From NCBI RefSeq assembly GCF_008634025.1, contig NZ_PDCM01000002.1, positions 4,133,501 through 4,197,500 of the forward strand: DNA of 64,000 nt, given 5' to 3'. The translations under genes were made by a program, and so were the position numbers. Origin of the DNA: Streptomyces albofaciens JCM 4342 (GTDB lineage Bacteria > Actinomycetota > Actinomycetes > Streptomycetales > Streptomycetaceae). Shown here piece by piece: positions 19,159 to 26,929 of this stretch (within the stretch, counting starts at the first letter, position 1; each line of letters starts with the position of its first letter). The notes under the pieces were generated by a model. The model did no database searches, had not been told where the DNA came from, and saw only the letters and a program-made list of their open reading frames with translations.

Positions 19159-22013
19159 CTCTCCACGCTCTCGGCCGCCTTCTTCGCCGCCGTGGTCGTC
19201 TTCTTCGCGGCGGTCGTCTTCTTGGCCGCCGTGGTCTTCTTCGCGGTCGTCGTCTTCTTGGCCGCCGTCTTCTTCGCCGGAGCCTTCTTGGCGGCGGTCT
19301 TCTTCGCCGTCGTCTTCTTGGCCGGGGCCTTCTTGGCGGTCTTCTTCTTGGCCGGGCCCTTGGCACGCTTCTCGGCCAGCAGCTCGTACCCGCGCTCCGG
19401 CGTGATCGTCTCGACGTCGTCGTCCCGGCGCAGGGTCGCGTTGGTCTCGCCGTCGGTCACGTACGGGCCGAAGCGGCCGTCCTTGACGACCACCGGGCGC
19501 TCGCTGACCGGGTCGGTGCCCAGCTCCTTCAGCGGCGGCTTGGCGGCGGCCCGGCCGCGCTGCTTGGGCTGCGCGTAGATGGCGAGAGCCTGCTCCAGCG
19601 TGATGTCGAAGATCTGGTCCTCGCTCTCCAGGGAGCGCGAGTCGGTGCCCTTCTTCAGGTACGGGCCGTAGCGGCCGTTCTGCGCGGTGATCTCGACGCC
19701 CTCGGGGTCCTTGCCGACGACGCGCGGCAGCGACATCAGTTTGAGGGCGTCCGCGAGGGTGACGGTGTCCAGGGACATCGACTTGAAGAGCGAGGCGGTG
19801 CGCGGCTTCACCGCGTTCTTGCCGGTCTTCGGGGTGCCCTCGGGCAGGATCTCGGTCACGTACGGGCCGTAGCGGCCGTCCTTGGCGACGATCTGGTGGC
19901 CGGTCTCCGGGTCGGTGCCCAGCTCGAAGTCGCCGCTGGGCTTGGCCAGCAGCTCCTCGGCGTACTCCACCGTCAGCTCGTCGGGCGCCAGGTCGTCCGG
20001 CACGTCGGCGCGCTGGTGGCCCTCGGCGTCCTTCTCGCCGCGCTCCACGTACGGGCCGTAGCGGCCCACGCGCAGCACGATGCCGTTGCCGACCGGGAAG
20101 GAGGACACCTCGCGGGCGTCGATCGCGCCGAGGTCGGTGACCAGTTCCTTCAGGCCGCCGAGGTGGTCGCCGTCGCCGTTGCCGGCCTCGGAGGCGGCGC
20201 CGGCCGCCTCGCCCTCGCCGAAGTAGAAGCGGCGCAGCCACGGCACGGACTGGGCCTCGCCGCGCGCGATGCGGTCGAGGTCGTCCTCCATCTTGGCGGT
20301 GAAGTCGTAGTCGACCAGTCGCCCGAAGTGCTTCTCCAGGAGGTTGACGACGGCGAAGCTCAGGAAGGACGGCACCAGGGCGGTGCCCTTCTTGAAGACG
20401 TAGCCGCGGTCCAGGATCGTGCCGATGATCGACGCGTACGTCGACGGGCGGCCGATCTCCCGCTCCTCCAGCTCCTTGACCAGCGTCGCTTCGGTGTAGC
20501 GGGCCGGGGGCTTGGTGGCGTGGCCGTCGGCGGTGATCTCTTCGGCGGACAGCCGGTCGCCCTCGGCGACCTGCGGCAGCCGCCGCTCGCGGTCGTCCAG
20601 CTCGGCGTTCGGGTCGTCGGCGCCTTCGACGTACGCCTTGAGGAAGCCGTGGAAGGTGATGGTCTTGCCGGAGGCGCTGAACTCGGCGTCGCGGCCGTCG
20701 GCGGCCCGGCCGCCGATCTTGACGGTGACGGAGTTGCCGGTCGCGTCCTTCATCTGGGAGGCGACGGTGCGCTTCCAGATCAGCTCGTACAGCCGGAACT
20801 GATCGCCGGTCAGGCCGGTCTCCGCCGGGGTGCGGAAACGATCACCCGAAGGCCGGATCGCCTCGTGCGCCTCCTGCGCGTTCTTGACCTTGCCCGCGTA
20901 CGAGCGCGGCTTGTCCGGCAGGTAGGAGGCGCCGTACAGCTGCGTGACCTGGGCGCGGGCCGCGGAGATCGCGGTGTCCGAGAGCGTCGTGGAGTCCGTA
21001 CGCATGTAGGTGATGAAGCCGTTCTCGTACAGCTTCTGCGCCACCTGCATGGTGGCCTTGGCGCCGAAGCCCAGCTTGCGGCTGGCCTCCTGCTGGAGCG
21101 TGGTCGTACGGAACGGGGCGTACGGGGAGCGGCGGTACGGCTTGGACTCGACCGAGCGGACCGCGAAGTCGGTGTTCTCCAGGGCGGCGGCCAGCGCGCG
21201 GGCGTTGGCCTCGTCCAGGTGGAGGACGTCGCTGTTCTTCAGCTGCCCGTTGGGACCGAAGTCGCGGCCCTGGGCGACGCGGCGGCCGTCGACCGTGGAC
21301 AGGCGGGCGGCCAGGGTCGCGGGGTCGCTGGGGTCACCGGCGCGGCCGGTGGAGAAGGTGCCGGTCAGGTCCCAGTACTCGGCGGAGCGGAAGGCGATGC
21401 GCTCGCGCTCCCGCTCGACGACGAGGCGGGTGGCGACCGACTGCACCCGGCCGGCCGACAGCCGCGGCATGACCTTCTTCCACAGGACCGGCGAGACCTC
21501 GTAGCCGTAGAGGCGGTCGAGGATGCGGCGGGTCTCCTGGGCGTCGACCAGCTTCTGGTTCAGCTCGCGCGGGTTGGCCACGGCGGCCCGGATCGCGTCC
21601 TTGGTGATCTCGTGGAAGACCATCCGGTGGACCGGGACCTTGGGCTTGAGGATCTCCTGGAGGTGCCAGGCGATGGCCTCGCCCTCGCGGTCCTCATCGG
21701 TGGCGAGGAAGAGTTCGTCGGACTCGGCCAGCAGCTCCTTGAGCTTCTTGACCTGGTCCTTCTTGTCACTGTTGACGACGTAGATCGGCTGGAAGTCGGC
21801 GTCGACGTTCACGCCGAGGCGGGCCCAGGGCTCGCCCTTGTACTTCGCCGGGACCTCCGCCGCGCCGTTCGGGAGGTCGCGGATGTGCCCGACGCTGGCC
21901 TCGACCACGTAGCCGGGGCCGAGGTAGCCCTTGATCGTCTTCGCCTTGGCAGGCGACTCGACGATGACGAGTCGGCGGCCGCCGCCCTGTGCGGTCTCGC
22001 TGGTCGGGGACAA
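19155..22013 (-). CDS. topA: DNA topoisomerase I
   Basis: This 952-residue type IA topoisomerase relaxes negatively supercoiled DNA. It starts with the TOPRIM segment RLVIVESPAKAKTIKGYLG and the acidic T-D-E-D-R-E-G-E-A. The active-site tyrosine lies in FITYMRTDST near residue 335. Repeated GRYGPYV/GRFGPYV motifs form the C-terminal Topo_C repeats in place of zinc fingers. The last 65 residues are a Lys/Ala-rich tail of AKKT-type repeats, known in actinobacterial TopA to raise processivity. The start is a TTG at 22013 (MSPTSET), with a GAGAAGAG segment upstream; no ATG fits. A small gene may be translationally coupled at its stop. Confidence 0.97.
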   Translation of the reverse strand: MSPTSETAQGGGRRLVIVESPAKAKTIKGYLGPGYVVEASVGHIRDLPNGAAEVPAKYKGEPWARLGVNVDADFQPIYVVNSDKKDQVKKLKELLAESDELFLATDEDREGEAIAWHLQEILKPKVPVHRMVFHEITKDAIRAAVANPRELNQKLVDAQETRRILDRLYGYEVSPVLWKKVMPRLSAGRVQSVATRLVVERERERIAFRSAEYWDLTGTFSTGRAGDPSDPATLAARLSTVDGRRVAQGRDFGPNGQLKNSDVLHLDEANARALAAALENTDFAVRSVESKPYRRSPYAPFRTTTLQQEASRKLGFGAKATMQVAQKLYENGFITYMRTDSTTLSDTAISAARAQVTQLYGASYLPDKPRSYAGKVKNAQEAHEAIRPSGDRFRTPAETGLTGDQFRLYELIWKRTVASQMKDATGNSVTVKIGGRAADGRDAEFSASGKTITFHGFLKAYVEGADDPNAELDDRERRLPQVAEGDRLSAEEITADGHATKPPARYTEATLVKELEEREIGRPSTYASIIGTILDRGYVFKKGTALVPSFLSFAVVNLLEKHFGRLVDYDFTAKMEDDLDRIARGEAQSVPWLRRFYFGEGEAAGAASEAGNGDGDHLGGLKELVTDLGAIDAREVSSFPVGNGIVLRVGRYGPYVERGEKDAEGHQRADVPDDLAPDELTVEYAEELLAKPSGDFELGTDPETGHQIVAKDGRYGPYVTEILPEGTPKTGKNAVKPRTASLFKSMSLDTVTLADALKLMSLPRVVGKDPEGVEITAQNGRYGPYLKKGTDSRSLESEDQIFDITLEQALAIYAQPKQRGRAAAKPPLKELGTDPVSERPVVVKDGRFGPYVTDGETNATLRRDDDVETITPERGYELLAEKRAKGPAKKKTAKKAPAKKTTAKKTAAKKAPAKKTAAKKTTTAKKTTAAKKTTAAKKTTTAAKKAAESVES

Positions 22014-22541
22014 CTTCGCTCTTCTCTCCGGTCGACGCTGGGGGTAACCCCCCGGGCCGGAGCTCTGGGGGACACTGCGGTGACGCTTGACGCTGCGGAG
22101 TGTGACGGTACATCCCGCCCTCGTGTCAAACGGAAAAACCCCGCAACGCCACTCGAACGGTAACCCGACTACATGCCTTCATGCCGCCCGGACCGGACAC
22201 GCGCCCCGCGGCGGGCCCGGCGCGGCCGCCGGACCGGGCGGGGCAGCGAGGGCGGGCGAGGGGTCCTGGCAGCCGGGCGGCGCTGGCAGGATGGACGGCG
22301 GCCGTATCCGTTCTCATCAAGCGTTCCCGGGGGTGCTCGCAACGATGCCGAAGCAGTACGCGGAGCCGTCACGCGGGCGGCCCGGCGCAGGTCCGTGCGG
22401 CCGGGCCGGGCGGGTCCGGAAGCGGACGGGCGGCGAGGGGCACGATCAAGCCATGCGGGTTGCGGGACTATCGACCGAGCAGGTCATGTTTGTCCCGGAT
22501 CAGGGCGACTACGCCAGGTCGCCGATCCGGTGAGCACCCCG
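22014..22541. other. Divergent gap between topA and the DUF2752 gene
   Basis: No gene is well supported over these 528 bp. It should contain the topA promoter; TopA of Streptomyces is supercoiling-regulated, but I see no diagnostic site. A 26-codon frame (22453-22533) ends in a GTGA overlap with a GTG at 22530 that could start the next gene. I treat it as a possible leader, not a gene. Confidence 0.4.
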
Positions 22542-22976
22542 ATGAGCGCACCCGGCGGGCCGCCCGCGAACGGCGCCCCCTCCCCTGCCGCCATCCGGAA
22601 GGCCACGCTGCGCCGCGCGGCCGTCGCCGTCGGCGCCGGGGCTCTCGGGGCGGCCTATCTGTGGCGCACCAATCCCCACGAACCGGGACATCTGCTGATC
22701 CCGTGCCCGTTCCGCTGGGCGACCGGATTGCTGTGCCCGGCGTGCGGCGGGACCCGCATGGCGTACGACCTGATGCACGGCGACCTCGTGGGGGCCTTCC
22801 ACGACAACGCCGTCCTGCTGGCGCTGGGCGTGCCGGCCGCCGCGTACATGACCGGCCGATGGCTGTACGCGGGGCTGCGCGGGCGCCGCTTCCGGGCCCG
22901 CCTCGGGGCGCGCGGCAACGCCGTCGTACTGGGGATCGCCGCCGTCTGGATGCTCGTGCGCAATCTCACGGGCTGA
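22542..22976 (+). CDS. DUF2752 family membrane protein
   Basis: This 144-residue membrane protein contains the family-defining C-P-x-C-G-G-T-R motif, preceded by PCPFRWATGLL and followed by MAYDLMHGDLVGAFHDN. About three hydrophobic segments can be seen (residues 25-40, 80-100, 125-142). Function of the family is unknown. I favour the ATG at 22542 because GGTGAG lies 7 bases upstream; a GTG at 22530 would add four residues. The N terminus is Pro/Gly/Ala-rich. Confidence 0.8.
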   Translation: MSAPGGPPANGAPSPAAIRKATLRRAAVAVGAGALGAAYLWRTNPHEPGHLLIPCPFRWATGLLCPACGGTRMAYDLMHGDLVGAFHDNAVLLALGVPAAAYMTGRWLYAGLRGRRFRARLGARGNAVVLGIAAVWMLVRNLTG

Positions 22977-23096
22977 CACGCAGGCCGCCGGGCGCCGCCG
23001 CGGGGGAAGCGACGGCGCCCGGCGTACCGTGCGTATCGAAGGTGTCCGGTCTCTGCTGCCCGCCTGTCGGGCGGCTGCTCGCCTGTCGGGCGCGCC

Positions 23097-23498
23097 TCAG
23101 CGCACCGTGACGGTGATCACCGGAGAGACCACGCCGCCGCCGGCCACCCGCAGCTGGTTGACGCCCTTGATGCCCAGCTTCACGCGGACCGAGTAGGCAC
23201 CGGCCTTGTTGGTGGTCACACTGGCGGGCAGCGACACCCACTTGGCGCCCTGCTTCTGCTGGACGGTGACCTTGGTGCCGGCCTTCAGGCCCGTGGAGGT
23301 GCCGGAGATGCGGAACTCCTGCCACGCCTTGACCGAGCCGGTGCTCGCCTTGGCGGTGAGCGTGGCCTTCTGCGGGGCCTTGGCGGCGGCGGTGTGGGCG
23401 GTCGGGGCCGCGGGGGCGGCGGAGGCGGCGGCCGCGGTCCCGGCGACGAGAGCGGCGCTGAGAACACCTGCGGCGGCGAGGCGGTATGCACGGTTCAT
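23097..23498 (-). CDS. Small secreted protein with a bacterial Ig-like domain
   Basis: This 133-residue protein starts with a clear Sec signal peptide: positive MNRAYR, a hydrophobic Ala/Leu stretch, and a likely cut after ASA-A. The mature part is a Lys/Thr/Val-rich beta-sandwich pattern (KVTVQQKQGAKWVSLPASV, then TNKAGAYSVRVKLG), typical of small extracellular Ig-like or pre-albumin-like domains. No catalytic residues are seen. GGAGG lies 7 bases before the ATG at 23498, which settles the start over an upstream ATG. It stands alone, convergent with the DUF2752 gene. Confidence 0.8.
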   Translation of the reverse strand: MNRAYRLAAAGVLSAALVAGTAAAASAAPAAPTAHTAAAKAPQKATLTAKASTGSVKAWQEFRISGTSTGLKAGTKVTVQQKQGAKWVSLPASVTTNKAGAYSVRVKLGIKGVNQLRVAGGGVVSPVITVTVR

Positions 23499-23736
23499 GT
23501 CGTGTTCCTCCCTGTTGGGCCGGTTGATGGCCTTCATACAGGAACACGGGTGGATGGCCGTGTCGGTTGCCTCACACGTGCATAAGATTTTCTCAAGCGG
23601 CGGAAGTGAATGCCTGTGCGCGAAAAGGCAGTTGATCGCGCAACGAAAAGCTCGCCGTCCGGATGGCGGCGCCCGGGCCGTCAGCGCCCGAAGGCCCGGT
23701 CGGCCCTGGCGCTACAGCGGCAGCAGCAGCCCGTCG

Positions 23737-23928
23737 CTACAGCAGCAGCCAGCACCCCGTGACCAGGAAGACCGTCCCGAAGAGCAGCGTCAGCGCCGCC
23801 CCGGTCGACCGGCCGACCCCGTCGGCGACGCGCTCCCCGGACCGTACGCACACGCCCGTCCACACCAGCAGGCCGGCGCCGAACAGCGCGAAGGCCACAC
23901 CGGCGAACGCCTCGGGTCCACTCTCCAT
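23737..23928 (-). CDS. Small two-helix membrane protein
   Basis: The frame encodes 63 residues with two hydrophobic segments (about 8-28 and 43-62) separated by a basic loop, CVRSGERVADGVGRS. I do not recognise a family. The ATG at 23928 has no strong ribosome site. The membrane-protein pattern and codon use support it as real, but a chance frame is possible. Confidence 0.5.
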   Translation of the reverse strand: MESGPEAFAGVAFALFGAGLLVWTGVCVRSGERVADGVGRSTGAALTLLFGTVFLVTGCWLLL

Positions 23929-24125
23929 CCGGGCAGCGTGGCACCTCCGGGCGGCACACCGGCGAACGGCGGGTGAACGCCGCCGCCCGATGCCGCGCCG
24001 CACCCCTTCCGCCCGCCCCCAGCGCTACCCCCGTCCCGCTCTTCCGGCGCTGCCCTCGTCGCTCTCCTCCGGCGCTACCCCCGTCACTCTCCTCCGGCGT
24101 CCCCGCCCCTCTCCCCCGCTCGCAG

Positions 24126-25670
24126 TCAGCCCTGCTCGACCGGCTCCAGGAAGCCCTGGCCGATCAGCATCCGGATGGCCTCGGGCGTACGGTCGCGGAG
24201 CAACACCGGGTCCTCGCCCACCAGTTGCGCGATCGCGTCCAGAATGCGCCCGGCGGGCAGCGAACCGTCGCACACCCCGGCGAAGCCCGCGCCGACCGTG
24301 TCCACCTTCGTGGCGCGCCGCATACCGCGGTTCTGCCGGAGGACGACATGCTCCGGGTCCTCCGCACCGGGCAGCCCGACCTGCTCCTGCACGACCTCGG
24401 GGGCGAGCCGGAAATGCCCGGCCAGCAGCGCCGCGTCGTCCGTCGCGCGCAGGAAGTCCTGGCGGGCGAAGTGGTCGACGACCACGGAGCCCAGCGGCTG
24501 CTCGACCGGGTGCGGCCATTCCTCGACCGTGATCGACGGGTCCTCGGCGCCGGACTTGCGCAGGGTGATCCACCCGAAGCCGACGGCCTTCGTCTTACGG
24601 GCCTCGAACTCCTCCAGCCAGGCGTCGTAGCGCGCGGCGTACTCCTCGGGGCTCGTCCGGTGGTCGCCGGCGTCCCGCAGCCACAGCTCGGCGTACTGCG
24701 TGACGTCCTGGACCTCGCGCTGCACGATCCACGCGTCACAGCCGCGCGGCACCCACGAACGCAGCCGGTCGCGCCAGTCCTCGCCCTCGACGTGCTGCCA
24801 GTTGGCGAGGAGCTGGCAGTACCCGCCGTCGTTCAGGTGGTCCGCCGCCTGCTGGACCAGGGTGCGGCACAGGTCGTCGCCGCCCATGCCGCCGTCCCGG
24901 TAGGTCAGCCGGGCGCCCGGCGAGATCACGAAGGGCGGGTTGGAGACGATCAGGTCGTACGTCTCCTCGCCCACCGGCTCGAACAGCGAGCCCTCGCGCA
25001 GGTCCGCATCGGGCACCCCGGACAGGGCGAGCGTGAGGCGGGCGATGCGCAACGCGCGCGGGTTCAGGTCCGTGGCCGTGACCTGGGTGGCGTACGGGGA
25101 GGCGTGCAGCGCCTGGACGCCGGAGCCGGTGCCGAGGTCGAGGACCTTGGCGACGGGGGTGCGGACGGTGATGCCGGCGAGGGTGGTGGACGCGCCGCCG
25201 ACGCCGAGGACCAGCTGCGCGCGGTCCACGCCGGCGGCCTCCTCGGCGGCCCGGATGCCGCCCGCGCCGCCGACCGCGCACCCCAGGTCGGAGACGATCC
25301 ACCAGTCCTGGCCCTCGGGGCCGCCGTACGGGCGGACGTCCACGCTCGCGCGGACCTCGTCCCCGTCGCACACCAGCCAGCCGTCGGCGAGGCAGTCCGC
25401 CACCGGCAGCGCGGCGGCGGCGCGGTCGTACGGCACCGGGCGCTGGAGCAGGAACAGGCGCACCAGGGTGGCCGACGCCTGGGTGCCGCGGGTGGCGCGG
25501 AGCGCCGGGACGGTCTCGCTGCGGGCCAGCGCGGCGTAGGCGGGCGCGCCGAGCAGCTCCAGGAGGCCGTCGGCGGTGAACCCGGCGGCCAGCAGCGCCT
25601 CGCGCAGCCGGGCGGTGCGGGCGGCGGAATCGGGGTCTCGAAGGTCAGCGGTGGGGAGGTGCGTACTCAC
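24126..25670 (-). CDS. SAM-dependent methyltransferase (HemK/N6-methylase-like)
   Basis: This 514-residue protein has a central class I methyltransferase domain with SAM motif VLDLGTGSGVQAL (about residues 175-187), TATDLNPRAL, and the substrate motif N-P-P-F that marks enzymes methylating an amide or amino nitrogen. The N-terminal 150 residues and C-terminal 200 residues are separate domains of unknown role. Such proteins are widespread in actinobacteria, and the substrate is not known; a protein glutamine or nucleic-acid base is plausible from the NPPF motif. Transcribed alone, with a repeat-rich gap upstream. Confidence 0.85.
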   Translation of the reverse strand: MSTHLPTADLRDPDSAARTARLREALLAAGFTADGLLELLGAPAYAALARSETVPALRATRGTQASATLVRLFLLQRPVPYDRAAAALPVADCLADGWLVCDGDEVRASVDVRPYGGPEGQDWWIVSDLGCAVGGAGGIRAAEEAAGVDRAQLVLGVGGASTTLAGITVRTPVAKVLDLGTGSGVQALHASPYATQVTATDLNPRALRIARLTLALSGVPDADLREGSLFEPVGEETYDLIVSNPPFVISPGARLTYRDGGMGGDDLCRTLVQQAADHLNDGGYCQLLANWQHVEGEDWRDRLRSWVPRGCDAWIVQREVQDVTQYAELWLRDAGDHRTSPEEYAARYDAWLEEFEARKTKAVGFGWITLRKSGAEDPSITVEEWPHPVEQPLGSVVVDHFARQDFLRATDDAALLAGHFRLAPEVVQEQVGLPGAEDPEHVVLRQNRGMRRATKVDTVGAGFAGVCDGSLPAGRILDAIAQLVGEDPVLLRDRTPEAIRMLIGQGFLEPVEQG

Positions 25671-26143
25671 GCCCCCATTGTCGGGGCAACCACTGACAAA
25701 CGGCCACGGCCCCGCCGTACCGCCGCTGCCGGGTCACGCCCGACGGCGTGTCGGACGCGGGCCCGGCGCATCTGACGGCGTGTCGGACGCGTCCGGGGCG
25801 CGTCCGAGAGGCGTACCTGACGGCACCCGGGACGCGGCGCGGCGGTACGGGCGGCCCTGACGGGGTGTCGCCGTACCGGAGACGCGGGGCAGCGGCCCGG
25901 CCGTATTGACGGCATGTCGCCGTACTGGAGAAGTGGGAGCAGCGGCCCAGCCGTACTGACGGCATGTCGCCGTAGCGAAGGCTCGGGGGCAGCGACCCAG
26001 CCGTACTGACGGCGTGTCGGCCGATACCCGGGGCGCCCCACGCCCGGGTCCCCGATGCCCGGGGCCCCCGATGCCCGGGGCGCCGATGCCCGGGGCGCCG
26101 ATGCCCGGAGCGCCGGTGGCCAGCGCCCCAGTGGCCGCCGCGG
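25671..26143. repeat. Intergenic region made of three tandem-repeat arrays
   Basis: This gap holds three repeat arrays and no supported gene. First, a TGACGGCGTGTCGGACGCG unit occurs at about 25742 and 25774. Second, a 50-bp unit containing TGACGGCATGTCGCCGTA is repeated with period 50 starting near 25839, 25889, 25939 and 25989. Third, a 15-16 bp unit GATGCCCGGGGCGCC repeats at 26054, 26070, 26085 and 26100, running up to the stop of the lipoprotein gene. Confidence 0.85.
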
Positions 26144-26725
26144 CTACTTCTTCGGTGAGGCCGAGCCGCCGCCCTCCGTGGCCTTCTGGTTCTGGCAGCC
26201 GGACTGCCCGGCCATCGCCTTGCCGACGTCCCCGGACTCCAGCTTCTTGAACGCCTGTTCGCTCTTCTTGTTGAGCTTGTTGATGCCGTCGGACAGCGAC
26301 CGCAGGCCGTCCGCGAACTTGCCCTTGTCGCCGGTGTCCAGGCCGTCGACCTGCTTCTTGAGGTCGCCGTAGCCCTTGGAGAGGTCGTTGAGCTCCTTGA
26401 CGGCGTTCTTCTGGGACTCCTCGCCGCCGTCGGCGGGCGGCGCGCCCGCCTGGCTCAGCGACTTGGCCAGTGCCGCGTAGGCGTCGGAGATCTGCTGGAA
26501 GGCCTTGGAGTCGGCCTCCTGCACCTTCTTGGAGTCGGTGCCGCCGCTGTCGGCCGTCTGCATGGCCGTGTTGGCGTCCTGGATCTTCTTGAACTGGGCC
26601 TGGGCGGGGTCGCAGAACTTCTTGGCCCAGTCGTCGAGCTTTTTGTCGCCGTCGTCGCTGCAGCCGGTCAGCGCGAGCATCAGTGCCGCGCCGCCGGACA
26701 GCGCGGCCACAAGCTTCTTCTTCAC
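26144..26725 (-). CDS. Small lipoprotein with coiled-coil character
   Basis: This 193-residue exported lipoprotein has the signal peptide KKKLVAALSGGAALMLALTGC with a lipobox L-T-G-C. The mature part is helical and charged, with Lys/Asp/Gln-rich stretches (DWAKKFCDPAQAQFKKIQDA; LRSLSDGINKLNKKSEQAF), and ends in a Gly/Ser/Lys tail. It has three cysteines after the lipid-carrying one. Function is unknown; homologs are common in Streptomyces upstream of hppA. I chose the GTG at 26725, since GAAGGGA lies 8 bases upstream and the signal peptide then starts at once; an ATG at 26743 would add six residues. Confidence 0.85.
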   Translation of the reverse strand: MKKKLVAALSGGAALMLALTGCSDDGDKKLDDWAKKFCDPAQAQFKKIQDANTAMQTADSGGTDSKKVQEADSKAFQQISDAYAALAKSLSQAGAPPADGGEESQKNAVKELNDLSKGYGDLKKQVDGLDTGDKGKFADGLRSLSDGINKLNKKSEQAFKKLESGDVGKAMAGQSGCQNQKATEGGGSASPKK

Positions 26726-26929
26726 CGGATTGGTCCCTTCCATGGCTCTCGGCCCCGGAACATACACGTCCCGAGGCCCTCGCCCCCGAGCCGGTCGGGC
26801 CGTACGAGCCGCATTGCAGCCATTTGCACCAAGGCCCGGCGCCCGGCCGGGCACACAGCAGGGCGGGCGGACGGCGCGCTCAAGGCACGCCGTCCGCCCG
26901 CCCGTTGAGCGGCGCGGACGCCGGTTCCG

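Noticed and set aside
15160..19578. 1472-codon open frame antisense to tmk and topA
   Set aside because: Low-complexity shadow of the Glu/Arg-rich coiled coil and Lys-rich tail; the real genes on the other strand have full motifs.
26041..26115. Plus-strand coding repeat giving Pro-Met-Pro-Gly-Ala
   Set aside because: It is the translation of the 15-bp intergenic array with no start, domain or continuation.
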